Assembly: GCA_911728455.2 (NCBI GenBank)
Contig: OU452231.1
Coordinates: forward strand, 15,209,838-15,273,837
From: Marthasterias glacialis
Lineage: Eukaryota > Echinodermata > Asteroidea > Forcipulatida > Asteriidae
Length of the DNA: 64,000 nucleotides
Reading direction: 5' to 3'
Position numbers and translations under genes: made by a program. This document shows, piece after piece, positions 11,221 through 21,805 of the stretch. The stretch's first letter is position 1. The number at the start of each line of letters is the position of its first letter. Under the pieces are notes generated by a model. That model searched no databases and was not told where the DNA came from. It saw nothing but the letters and a program-made list of their open reading frames with translations.

Positions 11221-12095
11221 CAATTGTTAATCTCCCCGACCTGAATCCACACTGTGATTCTGGGTATACACGGGCCGCAAGCAACTGCAGTCTGTTGAGT
11301 ACAACTCAACAGACTGCAGGTAATTCCACGGTAATTGTTGCAATCGCTCCGATCACCTTTATTTTTGTACAGTGTGATGATGTTTGAGTCACGCATATCC
11401 TGAGGAATTGTTCCTTCATCCCAGCATTGACAGAGAAGCTCATGAAGATGGTCTAGAAGAGCAGTGTCCTTGCCAGTCTTTATGATTTTGGAGGGAATGC
11501 CATCTTGTCCTGGAGCTTTCCCACAGGTAAGGGAGTTGACTGCCTTTTTGAGCTCTGCTAAGGTTGGTAGCTTATCGAGATCATCCATGACTGCTAGATT
11601 CTCGATGTTCTCAATTGTGGTGTCATTGATTGCAATATCCCGTGAGTAGAGCTCCTGGTAGTGCTCAACCCTTCTTTCCATCTGAAGCCCACGATCTGTG
11701 ATGACTTCTCCAGTGGAAGACTTTAGTGGTGCTACCTTCTTGGTGGTTGGTCCAAAAGCCTTCTTCATACCTGTGTACATGCCACGTGAATTGCCATTAT
11801 CTGCAGCCAGTTTGATACTCGCACACAGGCTGAGCCAGTAGCTGTTAGCACATTGCCTTGCAATGCGCTTGGCGTTATTTCTTGCCTTCCTGAGAGCCTC
11901 AAGTGTCTTCGCAGATGGGTTTTGCTTATAGTTCATTAGGGCTGCTCTCTTTGCTTCGATGATGGACTCCATCTCTGCAAGCCCAGCATCAAACCAATCT
12001 GGGTTCTGCTTTTCTCTCTTACCATAGATGTCCATCAGCAATACCAGAAGAACAGTCTTGGAAAGTATTTTCAATGGACTCAGCGAAGCGTTCAC
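11220..12095 (-). pseudogene. LINE RT N-terminal part and linker
   Basis: Frame of 291 residues covering the endonuclease-RT linker (NPDWFDAGLAEMESIIEAKR, ANSYWLSLCASI) and the first RT block (GKAPGQDGIPSKIIK; IITLYKNKGDRSDCNNYRGI). Soon after YRGITCSLLS the protein stops matching the family: a deletion joins this point to the QLLAARVYPESQCGF region, with a perfect 35-nt palindrome at the junction (11285-11319). It overlaps the endonuclease frame by about 75 nt in another frame, which suggests one more indel. Confidence 0.85.
11285..11319. repeat. Perfect 16-bp inverted repeat with 3-nt loop at LINE deletion junction
   Basis: CTGCAGTCTGTTGAGT, spacer ACA, then its exact reverse complement. 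It lies exactly where LINE RT coding sequence is missing, so it looks like a fold-back product of the event that made the deletion rather than an inherited element feature. Confidence 0.8.
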
Positions 12096-13011
12096 ACAGT
12101 TCAGGGGAATGCATTTTGGCAGTATCTATGCGTGGGTGACCTTTCTGCTTCATGCGGTGAATCTGTCTGGGCTGGAGGTGCACCCTGCTGCCAATCAGTG
12201 AATGGTCCGTGTCACAGTCAGCTCTGTGATAGCTGCGGGTGATTTGGACGCAGTTCATTGATGATTTTCTTGTGATCACAAGATCTAGTTGGTGCCAGTT
12301 TTGGGACCTGGGATGCCTCCAGGAAACTCTGTGATGTGGCTTTGTCAAGAAGAATGTGTTGGTAATGCAAAGGTTGTGGTAAGAACAAAGTTCTGAAAGC
12401 CTCTGGCCATTCTCATTCAGTTTTCCTATGCCAAAGTGCCCGATGCTTTTGGGCCAGGAGTCATGGTCTGATCCCACTCGAGCATTGAAATCTCCTAGTA
12501 AGAACAGGTGCTCAGTGGCAGGAATTTCTATGATGATAGAATCCAGATGATCGTAGAAATGATCCTTTGTCTCTGCAGAGCTGCAAAGAGTAGGTGCATA
12601 TATGCTCAGGATGTTCACTGGACCTAAAGCAGTAGACAGGCGAAGAGAAAGTATGCGTTCTGTGCCATCACTTGGTGGTTCAGTTGAGGAGAGTAGCGAG
12701 TTCCTCACTGCAAGTGCGACGCCATGCAGCCGTTTTTCCTCTGGCTTTCTTCCCTGCCAAAATATTGTGTAGTCTTCTTCTCTGATAGAGCCGTCTGAGG
12801 GAAGTCTTGTCTCCTGCAGGGCAGCAATATCAATGTTGAGCCTCTTGAGCTCACAGTTGATGATGGCTGTCTTCCGATTGTCGTCAACCTTAAGTGGATC
12901 ATTTGAGAAACAAGGACTCATGGTCCTGACATTCCAGCTTGCTAGACGCAAGACTGGCAGTTTTTTCTCTTTTCGTTGTTTGCCTGGTGCAGTATTTCCA
13001 GTCCTTGTCAA
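12019..13011 (-). CDS. LINE apurinic-type endonuclease domain
   Basis: 330-residue frame with the exonuclease-endonuclease-phosphatase fold signature in order: LRLASWNVRTM (metal-binding Asn), IAALQETRLP (catalytic Glu), ILSIYAPT, FLLGDFNARVG (catalytic Asp/Asn) and CDTDHSLIGSRVHL (catalytic Asp-His). All key residues are present. It would nick target DNA to prime reverse transcription. The frame is open throughout, in contrast to the RT, and overlaps the RT-linker frame in a different frame at its 3' end. Confidence 0.88.
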   Translation of the reverse strand: MTRTGNTAPGKQRKEKKLPVLRLASWNVRTMSPCFSNDPLKVDDNRKTAIINCELKRLNIDIAALQETRLPSDGSIREEDYTIFWQGRKPEEKRLHGVALAVRNSLLSSTEPPSDGTERILSLRLSTALGPVNILSIYAPTLCSSAETKDHFYDHLDSIIIEIPATEHLFLLGDFNARVGSDHDSWPKSIGHFGIGKLNENGQRLSELCSYHNLCITNTFFLTKPHHRVSWRHPRSQNWHQLDLVITRKSSMNCVQITRSYHRADCDTDHSLIGSRVHLQPRQIHRMKQKGHPRIDTAKMHSPELCERFAESIENTFQDCSSGIADGHLW

Positions 13012-13019
13012 GTCAATCC

Positions 13020-13700
13020 TTTAAGCTCCAAGCACCCGATGAAGCAGGCGGCCTGTGGCGAGTCAGTACCTTATTAACCGGGGGCTGCCCAGCTTGAGGT
13101 GGGCGATAACTGACCAGTGGGACGCGATGATCCCTCCCACCGTCGGGGATAACCTGTAGCGCCCGTATTTTACGCCAATCGAAAAGGGCTTATAACTCGT
13201 AACTGCTATCTCCCGTGTTGTTCCTGCCACCTTTGACAGTGGCACTGAAGTGGCCTCTCCAGTTCAGTTTTTGGCGCAAGCCTGGGCTAGAAGTATGGAG
13301 ATCCTGGGTAGCCCAGTTGTCAGAATCCCCCTCTCAGCCTTGCTGACGTAATCCAAAGGAGAGCATAGCAATACGTTTGGCATCAATTCGGCTGCAGGAG
13401 CTGCTGGAAAAGTGTCGTTTCGAGCACCAGACCGCCTGCGGGGCTCCACTCCAATAGTAGACGTCCCTGCTAACAGGAGGTCCCGGTTGGGTTACCTTCC
13501 ATGGCTAACGAGCCCCACCTGCCCAGGTTTGAAATCAGTTTTCCTTCTCCTAGGTGAGCTGCCCTCCATGGATAACGAGCCCCACCTGCCCGGAGCAATC
13601 TGGTTTTCAGGTGCCAGAAACTCGCCTTCACACCTCTGCCATCGGTTTGAAACAGGGATCGGCACATGAAGCCAAGCAGTAGGAGTTTGGTTAGGAGAGG
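13020..13700 (-). other. LINE 5' untranslated region with two direct repeats
   Basis: About 680 nt upstream of the endonuclease start, GC-richer than its surroundings. It contains two copies of a unit of about 30 bp with TAACGAGCCCCACCTGCCC (13493-13525 and 13561-13592). Short open frames here on both strands follow these repeats and are not convincing genes. The junction to gypsy sequence is near 13690-13720. Confidence 0.55.
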
Positions 13701-13703
13701 CTA

Positions 13704-13919
13704 TTATGAACAATCCTTGTCTGCGCCGATAAGTTTCAAATTCCGATGATTCCTTCTTGTGTGGCTCATCTTCCAGCACTGGTTTCTTTGTCTCTTTTTC
13801 ATTATCTGACCCTCCTCTTGAGGCGGCCTTCCTTCGGGTCCAAAAGTCGACTGTGCCCCGTTTCCCGGAATCAGTTTACTGCTTCTCCCGGTATCGGGGA
13901 TTTGGACACTCTTTCGCAA
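13704..13919 (-). pseudogene. Ty3/gypsy start of pol, overlapping gag in another frame
   Basis: A 71-residue frame beginning inside the last 44 nt of gag in another frame, as expected for a pol frame reached by ribosomal frameshifting. It has no recognisable domain and ends near the LINE insertion, so it is only the stub before the protease. The assignment rests on position. Confidence 0.5.
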
Positions 13920-15249
13920 AGTGCCCCGCCCCCTGACAGTTGAAACAAGTGACCGTAAAGTCTGTTTTCCCCGTATTGTAATTTCTTTTGTTCTGTGAAA
14001 TATTCTCCTTTGTGTTTACTGGTTGAGGACCTCTATACTGGTTCATCTGTTCTGCTACCACCTGTTTGATCTGTGCCAGGAAGGGGTCACTCGTAGTTTC
14101 GCTTGCTCGGCAATTCTTCAACATCCTTCTGTCACCGCACTGTTCCTCCATCCGCTCAAAATTCTCTGTGGCAAGTGCTGCCCTTATCGCTTTGTCAAGC
14201 GTTGTTGGCCTCGCCCTGAAAATTCCCTCACGGATTGTTTGGCTACCTATGGCGTCCATGAAATGTCCTCTCACCAATCTGTCTCTACCCTCCTCCGAAA
14301 ATTCAGGATAAGCCAGTAATACCAGTTCGCGGACCGCCTGTCGAAGCTCCCTTAATGTCTCTTTGGGCCCTCTTCTTCTGGTTCTCAATTCCAACAAGTA
14401 GTTTTCTGCCATTTGCCCTGGGCCAAGTTGCGCCTCTAGCAGCTCTACCAATTCTGCATATTTGGGACACCTCCCCTCTTGATGATAACGGCTAAGAACC
14501 TTCAATGCCGTCCCTTGAAAACTGGCCGCCACAAATGCGGCCGGCTGGTTCTCACTCCAGCTATTTGCTAATTGGCACGCTTCAAAATGCCTCCTGTAAT
14601 CCTTCCAGGAGGTTTTCCCGTTAAACCTATCGGGCATGATGCTCGGGCGTCTCGTATCCACCTTGAAACGGGCTTCGAACTCCTGTTTGTTACATACCCG
14701 CTTGTCCCGCTTGAGGGGCCAAGGGGTCGACGAATGAGGTGGCGCCTCAAGCTGCCCTCCCTCATTAAAATTTGTGTCATCCCCCAATAAAGGAATTTCT
14801 TTCACCCCCTGAGGCGCTGCCTCAACCTCAGCTAGGCCTCCCCGTTTTTTCTCCGACGTTGCTCCAAGCAGCTCGGGTGAGCTCTGAAAGAGACTTGGGA
14901 TCCCCGACACGTACCCTGACGTCGGGTTCACTTTATCTTTCACCCTTTTATACTGCACCTCCAGGTCCTCATGATCGACTGTTCGACACGCCTGTAGAGG
15001 TGCTCTTTCTATTTTTCCTCCACTTTGTGGAGAAAATTTCTTGCTAATTTCCTTTGGCGTTGCTGCAGATAGACTCCGTATGGTTTCTTCTAGCTCAGCT
15101 TCTTTTCTCTTAATTTCAGCCTTCAGATCATCTATATGTTGTGACAGAGGACTGCGATCCACTCGTGCTGAGGTGTCTGCTGTCGACGCTACACGCTCAC
15201 TACTGGAGGTGCCAGCGCCTCCCTCTGCTACTCTGCTTATAACGTCCAT
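13876..15249 (-). CDS. Ty3/gypsy Gag with CCHC zinc knuckle
   Basis: 457-residue frame, apparently intact. Residues 50-75 are charged and coiled-coil-like (DDLKAEIKRKEAELEETIRSL). The middle (about 215-385) matches the retrotransposon gag capsid region (WKDYRRHFEACQLANSW, ALKVLSRYHQ, LRELRQAVRELVLLAYP). The C-terminus has one zinc knuckle, CFNCQGAGHFAKECP, that would bind RNA. The length fits gypsy Gag. The ATG at 15249 is chosen because it opens the frame shortly after the leader and no homology is seen upstream. Confidence 0.88.
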   Translation of the reverse strand: MDVISRVAEGGAGTSSSERVASTADTSARVDRSPLSQHIDDLKAEIKRKEAELEETIRSLSAATPKEISKKFSPQSGGKIERAPLQACRTVDHEDLEVQYKRVKDKVNPTSGYVSGIPSLFQSSPELLGATSEKKRGGLAEVEAAPQGVKEIPLLGDDTNFNEGGQLEAPPHSSTPWPLKRDKRVCNKQEFEARFKVDTRRPSIMPDRFNGKTSWKDYRRHFEACQLANSWSENQPAAFVAASFQGTALKVLSRYHQEGRCPKYAELVELLEAQLGPGQMAENYLLELRTRRRGPKETLRELRQAVRELVLLAYPEFSEEGRDRLVRGHFMDAIGSQTIREGIFRARPTTLDKAIRAALATENFERMEEQCGDRRMLKNCRASETTSDPFLAQIKQVVAEQMNQYRGPQPVNTKENISQNKRNYNTGKTDFTVTCFNCQGAGHFAKECPNPRYREKQ

Positions 15250-15717
15250 AGTCGGGGCAGGCTACCACTCAGTGACTCAATTTCCTGTTGGCTGTGCCCG
15301 TTCTCTACTTGAACTAATTGTTCAAGCCCTTGTGAAACTGTGCAGTATGTGCGGTCGGTGTTGTGTTCGATTGTCCACAATGCTCAATTCTGATCCTGTG
15401 TCAACCTCTGCAACCTCTTTATCAGTAAACAAATCTTTACGAGAACATACATCCCAATCAAAGAAACGATAATCTTCAACACCAACAGTGGCCAAAATGA
15501 CATTATTAGCCCTATTTCCTTCTGTTAATAAGTGCACTGAAGCTCATTTTTAAAAATTTAATATAATGTCCTCACGCTCAATGTAGAGGGAATTGTATTT
15601 GTACACACTATAATGGGGACCTCATGCACCTCCAGCAGGGACCTCCCGCTCGTGAACGAGGGAAGTTGCCCTAATAACATAAATTTCTCAATTAAAAATA
15701 ACTCTCTGCCTAAAACA
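15250..15717 (-). other. Gypsy 5' leader between primer-binding site and gag
   Basis: About 470 nt of untranslated leader on the minus strand. A 71-residue frame (15537-15322) is open here but shows no gag-like or other known motif, so I do not call it a gene. Confidence 0.5.
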
Positions 15718-15734
15718 TCCCACTTCTGACACCA
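15718..15734 (-). promoter_or_regulatory. Primer-binding site complementary to tRNA-Leu 3' end
   Basis: On the minus strand the sequence reads TGGTGTCAGAAGTGGGA. This is the exact complement of the 3' end of a eukaryotic tRNA-Leu including CCA. It lies one nucleotide inside the LTR boundary and upstream of gag, as a gypsy primer site should. Confidence 0.85.
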
Positions 15735-15735
15735 T

Positions 15736-15988
15736 TGTGACGGTTCTACTCCTAAAAAAACGAGCGGCTGGACCAAAGGCCGTCCATTTTGAGAAAATAT
15801 ATCTCTGTTTATAGGCGGAGTTTTGTGGTTGATTGGACGGGCAGGTTTTGACCCTAAAGTAAAGTGGAGGCGACAAAAATAATGATCATCACAACAGAGT
15901 TCTTGGATGTCAACAATTTAATACAACTTCTTGAACTTACTGACTGGCCTCTCTTTTTTAAATTCTAGTAGCGCCTCTCGGTGTCACA
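15736..15988 (-). repeat. 5' LTR of the gypsy element (inner edge firm, outer edge tentative)
   Basis: The inner edge at 15736 is fixed by the primer-binding site. On the plus strand the LTR starts TGTGAC and a matching GTCACA ends at 15988, giving a 253-bp LTR with 6-bp inverted ends. The partner LTR is outside the window, so neither the length nor a target duplication can be confirmed. Confidence 0.5.
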
Positions 15989-18020
15989 CGGTTGTGGCTT
16001 GCACGACCTGCCGCACCGCTACCAAAATCACAACTCCCACCTGGCTGCTCGCGCCGTGCTCGCGCGCAGCCTTTCGCCAACTTTTACGCGCGCTGTGACG
16101 TGATTGAGGGTCTGTTATTGGAAGTACAAGATATTTAGAATATTAGTAATGACAGATCGATCAACGATCGTGATGCATTGAACGGATTGACGAATATTGG
16201 AGCCCCAAAAGAAGAAACACAATAGTCAAAGTGAGGTTCTCAACAGTATGAAACCCTACAACTATAAATAGGATACATTCTAGTAACTTCTAGAGGGTAG
16301 GTTTAAGGAGACAGACACCGAACCCTAGTCTTAATCATCAACTTACCGGGCAACCTCGAATGAAGTGGTCCAAAATCTAATTGGCAATGTTGAACTGATG
16401 ACAGGAACGGACTTGTCCGTGTGGTGTCATGAAGGGGTTGTAAAACAAGCTCTTAGTTTAACAGGACTGGAGGGCTTTGGACGGAAGTGTTTGATTGTGT
16501 GTGTGTGTTTTTTAGTGTTTTTGTTTGTTTGTTTTGTTTTTTTAGGAGGGGGATGGAACGGAATTTGTCCCGTGAAGGAACGAAGGTAATTGGTTGGTAT
16601 GTTTTGAAAGGGACCAATGGAATAGGAGGGTCTGAGAATCTTGATGAGACAGATTTATGCGGGAGAGGGCGAGAACAAAAGGAGGGTATATGAGAATTTT
16701 TGGGGAATAAACAAATGTGAATCCGCCGCTTTGTTGACTGACCGTCAATGGCTGTCCTTAAAGAAGCCACTGCACAATGGTTACAACCTGAAGTTTATCC
16801 AAAAGGCTCAGTTCTGCTTCAGTTGCATGTAGTTCTTTACATAGTCTGGATCCTTTGAGTTCCCCCTTTTTCATTTCGAGCTCCTCTCTCGTTTTGGCTT
16901 CAATGTATTGCAAGCTCTAGTTTGGTTTTTAATGATCGATGCTGCCAATGCTGCTTTAGCTGCTCTCTGGGATGAGTTTGAGCCTGTTGAAGACCTTTGG
17001 GAGAAATGAGATTGCATGGAGTAATGAGATTGTACGGAGTGATGGGAATATAGAGAGCTGACTCAACTTCATCAATTTCCGCCTGCAATATTCGTTGACA
17101 GATCATCTCTGTTAGTTGGTGATGTTACTGCATGATCATATTTCTCATACAATTCTCCTTTGCTGTCTAAGGACAAAAACGGTTCAGTTGATGTTCACTC
17201 TCGCATTACCTGTTTCATACATTCTTTGAGACTGTCATTTCCCTTTTTTTAGTATTTAACCCTGGAGCCGTTCAGTGATCTGTAATTCTAGTAAAGAAGC
17301 TGCTTTACGCCATGCAAAAACAGCAGACCTAAATTCCTGTAGGAGTTGATGAATATGCCATTGTAGTCCCTTTTTGGTCTGTTTTATCTAGGGAGATCCA
17401 ATATATTGTAGTACTCACGACAGATCAAATGGTTCATGTCAATCGGTGTATCAACGTATGTCATTGTCTGACATGATGAATTGGTCTGGTTTATGTGTTC
17501 AAAAATGAAAATGTAATATATAATAGCTTTACCAAAACTATAACCCTTTGGTTTGCACGTTGAATTTCTACCCTCCTGCTTTGTTGCATAGATTAATGGC
17601 TGGCGTAGGGTCCAATATATCTATTTGGGAAGCACACAGAGTCATCCCTCAGTCTGGTGCGTTGGCTTGTTAAGTTGTTTTCAACAGTTTCAGTCTGCTG
17701 AATCCACGCTCAGCATCTGCTGAACTGGGTGGGATGGTCTGGATGAGATCAACCAGACAGCAGATGCTTGGCGCTTCATCTTCACTGTAAAAATAACTTC
17801 ACACCACTTGGCGCTACTGATGTTTTTATACCTGTACAATACATGTAAATGTAATATGAATTGGATCAAAATTCATTTCATCAATCAATTAAATGTTATT
17901 TTGTTTAAAATAAAACAGAGAAAGCAAACCAAAACACACATGAGACAAACACACAAAACTAGCAGAAATCCAGGGTTGTTTATGAAGCAGTGAAGTCTAG
18001 TTGGTTCTGCTGAGGTCCAT
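15989..18020. other. Non-coding stretch, nothing recognised
   Basis: Mostly AT-rich sequence with a GC-rich patch at 15990-16100 and a GT-rich run near 16495-16550. Open frames of 60-105 residues exist (for example about 16365-16770) but they are low-complexity or lack any known motif, codon pattern or splice context. No gene is supported. Confidence 0.5.
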
Positions 18021-18980
18021 TTGTCTCTCCAGCTGGTCTTTACCTAGGCGGCCTTAGAGACGTCTACTGGTGTCGTGAGCAGCTCATGGGCATCCCTGGC
18101 AAACGGACACCGGGATTTGAGGCGTGACATTGTGAGCAACCTTGGCAACCCTGTGGAGGAAGTGGGATTAACTTGCCTGAGCCGTTCGGGAGAGGGCCAA
18201 CAAAACCACTCCTCGTCTAATTCTGGCTGGGGCGATACCTGCAAGGATAGGGAGCTGGTTCACCTGAGTGGCACAGAGGCACCCCGAGATGGTCCACAGG
18301 GCACTATTGAGGGCTACATCAAGCTTCTTGACGTGGGGGCTTCGGCACCACACAGGAGCGCAGTATTCAGCAGCAGAGAACAGCGAGCAGCGAGATAAGC
18401 TGGTACCCCTTCAGGTTGTCACTTGGCTTGTTTGGCTTCGGAAGGGCAATCATATTGGTGCGGCGCCAGACTTTCAGCAGTTTTGAACATTGAGCCTACC
18501 AAAAAGATCATTGACTGCATTATCTCTGTCTTTGTTGGTTGCTACTTCTTCATGGGCGCGAAGTAAGTCTTTACATTCATCATCCCAGCAGGGGATGTAG
18601 GCCTTGTGCATTCCAGGGGGGATGTTCTTCTTGGCAGCCATGAGTAATACCTTGCTGTAAGAGTTATAGGCACTGTCAAGGTTATCTGGAAGCGGAGGTG
18701 GCAGACCAGCTGCTGCAATGTTCACCTTTTCCGTGAAACCTGCCCAGTTTGCCTTCCGGAAGTTCCATTTTTTAACGATGGGATGGTTATCAATGGCGGT
18801 CGATGGTGGGAAACCTTTCCAGGATGCGTCTAACTGGAAGAAGTTCGTTGAAACAGCATTTTGAGAAGGACAGGTCAGGGTCGATGGAGCTGTCCCAGCG
18901 TGATATTATATTGGTCGCAATTGAGGCATTGATCTGAAGAAAACTGTTGATAAAAGGCACGAAGAACACAATGGATGGAA
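18020..18980 (-). pseudogene. LINE fragment with RT core deleted
   Basis: Minus-strand remnant of a second non-LTR element. From right to left it shows the endonuclease-RT linker (WNFRKANWAGF; AAKKNIPPGMHKAYIPCWDDEC), then RT block 1 (VWRRTNMIALPKPNKPSD, followed by ISLLAV). It jumps directly to the C-terminal domain (APVWCRSPHVKKLDVALN; ISGCL...LPILAGIAPARIRR). The whole catalytic core between these blocks is missing, joined at about 18385-18395, and stops are present. It belongs to a family with the CWDEEC linker, different from the LINE at 10-13.7 kb. Confidence 0.75.
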
Positions 18981-20689
18981 ATAGAATTGGTTGGAAAAGC
19001 AGGTTGACGAATTTCTACTTGCTGAAGTTGTTCAAAACTTGACTGGCCAGTTATGATTGCATGTTTGCTGTGCAAATGTGAGCATTGTCATTCTAATGTA
19101 ATTGTTCATTGCTTGATTTAATATTAACAAACAAACATGGATCAGAAGCAAAAGCATTTTGTTGAAAAAATTGCAGTATCTAGCGCAAGCTAGCGCTAAT
19201 TGCCGGGCCAACACGCAAAAAAAACAAAACAAACTTTTTTTTCTACTTTTTTTTTTTTTTTGGGGGGGGGGCATCCAAAATAAAATTCCTATTCATTTTC
19301 GGCCTCCAAAGTGGGCCCATTGGTTAAACATCATATTGCCAATTTGCATTTAGAAATGCGCACTGAAAATATTGGCTTGTCGAAAATTTTCCTCTTTTTC
19401 GGGGGTTGATGAGTTGCATGCCTGCATTAAGGCAAGGGATACCGTCACCCGGAGGGGGGCGTTGTTGCTCGTGTCATTAAAGCCTGCGCACCTCCTGAGC
19501 CTCCGTGGGCGCGGTCCGGCAAACGCTTCAACAGCCTGATGACATGTGGAGCGCCATAGATTGCAGTTGAGTGCAATTGGTTTTTGTTGGCAGGGCGGAT
19601 GGGATAGTAATTATCAGCACATCAATTCAATAAAATAAATAAATAAATGATTAATTAATTAATTAACAAAAAGAACAACAACAAAAACGGGTGGCTACTA
19701 ATTTGGTTTGGAAACAACATTTATTGTCTGTGTGTTATAGACAAAAAATTAAAACTGCTGACTGATAGTATACCCAGATGGAGTGACTGACTATTCTGAC
19801 CCCCGCATTGTGATGAAAAATATGATAAATAAATAATGCAATATTTTGTCAAGGCCTGTAAAATTGATTTTTTGTTAAAAAAAACCCAAACAAACCTACC
19901 TCTGCTTTGAAATGGACAAATTTACTGGCTGATTTGTAGGTCCTATAGGCAGAGCCAATCCAGCGGTAGTCAGTAAATGGGCGACAGTTGATGGCGATGG
20001 CATGGGCGATCCTGAATCAAATCTGCAGACACTCGACGGCAACTACGTTCACTGATTTCAGTATCACTTCTGCCGGGGGGCTTCATCCATCACACAGCTA
20101 GATCGGCATGTCTTACAGAATATCAGGTCTTTCTCAATTCCAACTTCCATTCTTTCCGATGCGATCAGCGTCTTTTGTTTTTATCATACTTCTCACATTT
20201 ACAATTCGTGTGTGGGGATTTGAAATTTTCTTGGTCGAGAAACAAAACGGACAATCCAATAAAGAGAATCTTTGTTCTCTTGGCATTGTCAAGTCAGGGT
20301 TTCTTTGTGCCCGCAAAGAAAAAAGATTCTGACAGTTCCGTAAAAAGAATCCTGATTGGGGGAAAGAACAGAAAAAAAGAATCTTGGTGGCAACCGGTTA
20401 AAATAAACAAATAATGTATCATGAACACGCAGAAGAAGAAATATCAGGACTTCCCATTTTCAGGTCACACTTAACCGAGAATAGCCCAATTAATATATCT
20501 CATGGATGGTTTTATTTCTTCACAGCTGATGTAAGAGAACTGTACACTCGATTTAGCACAGCCAAGCTGACAATGGGAAACTTGCAAGGAACAGATTTGG
20601 AACAAATTCAACTCCCTAAATTGTACAAGTAAGTTATAAATTAAGAGTTTGTCAAACAATAGTTTCAGAGAAGATTAATAACTATAAGG
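18981..20689. other. Non-coding stretch, nothing recognised
   Basis: Contains a poly-T/poly-G run at 19245-19270, a GC-rich segment at 19430-19560 without recognisable structure, and a short (AAAT)n/(TTAA)n microsatellite at 19630-19665. Open frames near 20108-20414 overlap in all frames and have no known domain. No gene is supported. Confidence 0.5.
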
Positions 20690-21805
20690 AATAATAATAA
20701 CTAGACACATTTGCATTCGTGCATGAATGCCAAGCTGTTTCGCTGATAACATTTACAAATTACTCATCTTAATATGAAAGTCTGATATTGTGTGCATAAT
20801 CAAGTTAATAATGCAAGAGTTAATGCCTTGTGAGATCGAATTCATTTTGTATATATCTTGTTAACTGTACCTTATAGGTAATATAACCTGACAAATGATG
20901 ACGTCATGATGACGTAAATTGTTTTCAGAGCATTTATGACCTATCAATCCTGTGTAAAAAAGAATTTTGATCATAGCATGTTCCGTTAGCAATTTATGAC
21001 TTAAAGAGTTAAAAAATGAAAAAAAAATCATGTGATGACGTCATCATGACGTCATATAACAATTAATAAGAACTTGCCATTATCTTACGCTATGCCAAGT
21101 TTCAACGTGATCAAATCTATACTTCTGGAGATATACGACTTTACAGAGTGCACCTTTAATGTCACGTCATGTGACCCCTAATGACGTCATCGATCTAAAA
21201 CTTCACACATATGTTGACTGCCTGACGGTCTTCATGTGTATAAATTTTGAAGCGATTATAAAAACTTCGCCACACATTTCTTCTCAAAGTGCATTTTGAA
21301 CAGTTTTCAACCTGCCACTAGAGGGCGCTCTTGTATAATATGACATCATCTGTATTTTTTTCAATTACGAGGGCACTTCCGGTTTCGACTGGAAGTAGAG
21401 TTCACGCAGAAGTAGAGGTCATGCACACGGAATAAAATGAAGACTTAATTTATCCCTATCCAATCCTGCAAACAAACCTATGGTCTTTTGTGGTTGATTT
21501 GATACGGATTTTCAAATATTTAAAATATAAATCTTTAAGATGACGTCACGTGATGGGTTATGACGTCATCATGACGTCACTGTAGTATGCAGACTATATC
21601 ACTAATGCCGTTAGTCATGGCAAGTTTCATGTGAATCGCATTTATGCAAATATGCAAAATGGCTTGTAGAACGAAACATGTGCATTGTTAATGCACTGCC
21701 GGGGCGCTGAAGCCTAAGCAAAAAAAAAAAAAATAAATAAATAAATAAATAAAAGTTTGACAAATACAAAAGCTGTTTCGCTGCGAAACAGCTAATAACA
21801 ATAAT
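20690..21805 (+). mobile_element. Helitron-like non-autonomous repeat, family 1 copy 1
   Basis: A repeat unit with a 5' segment AGCTGTTTCGCTG (about 20733) and a 3' hairpin formed by the same motif and its complement (21771-21793). It contains several TGACGTCA palindromes, a CTTCCGG site and GATGACGTCA pairs. A second unit follows directly. A 3' hairpin plus a motif shared with the 5' end is known from Helitron/Helentron derivatives; the assignment is inference. No protein is encoded. Confidence 0.5.
21771..21793 (+). repeat. Terminal hairpin of Helitron-like repeat, copy 1
   Basis: AGCTGTTTCGC, one-base loop T, then GCGAAACAGCT: a perfect 11-bp stem. It is followed by an (AAT)n-like tail. 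Confidence 0.75.

Larger units (their letters stand above)
10060..13700 (-). mobile_element. LINE (apurinic-endonuclease type, RTE-like), inserted in gypsy gag-pol
   Basis: Minus-strand non-LTR retrotransposon of about 3.6 kb: 5' region (13700-13020), endonuclease (13011-12019), RT (12095-10060). It sits between the gypsy gag end and the gypsy protease. The family is judged from the craniofacial-development-protein-2-like endonuclease and the C-terminal RRLRWLGH...GRPVLRFKDVCKRD block; I would place it near RTE/RTE-X, but a tree is needed. A degenerate possible target duplication (GCGCAGACAA versus GCGCAAATAA) borders it. No poly-A tail is visible at the 3' end. Confidence 0.85.

Noticed and set aside
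13264..13670. Small open frames on both strands in the LINE 5' region
   Set aside because: They follow the two direct repeats, overlap each other, and match no protein family I know; treated as untranslated region.
16365..16832. Overlapping frames of 60-105 residues around a GT-rich run
   Set aside because: Low-complexity, overlapping on both strands, no motif or splice context.
19400..19560. GC-rich segment considered as a structured RNA or tRNA-derived SINE head
   Set aside because: No A/B-box pair or cloverleaf could be laid out by eye.
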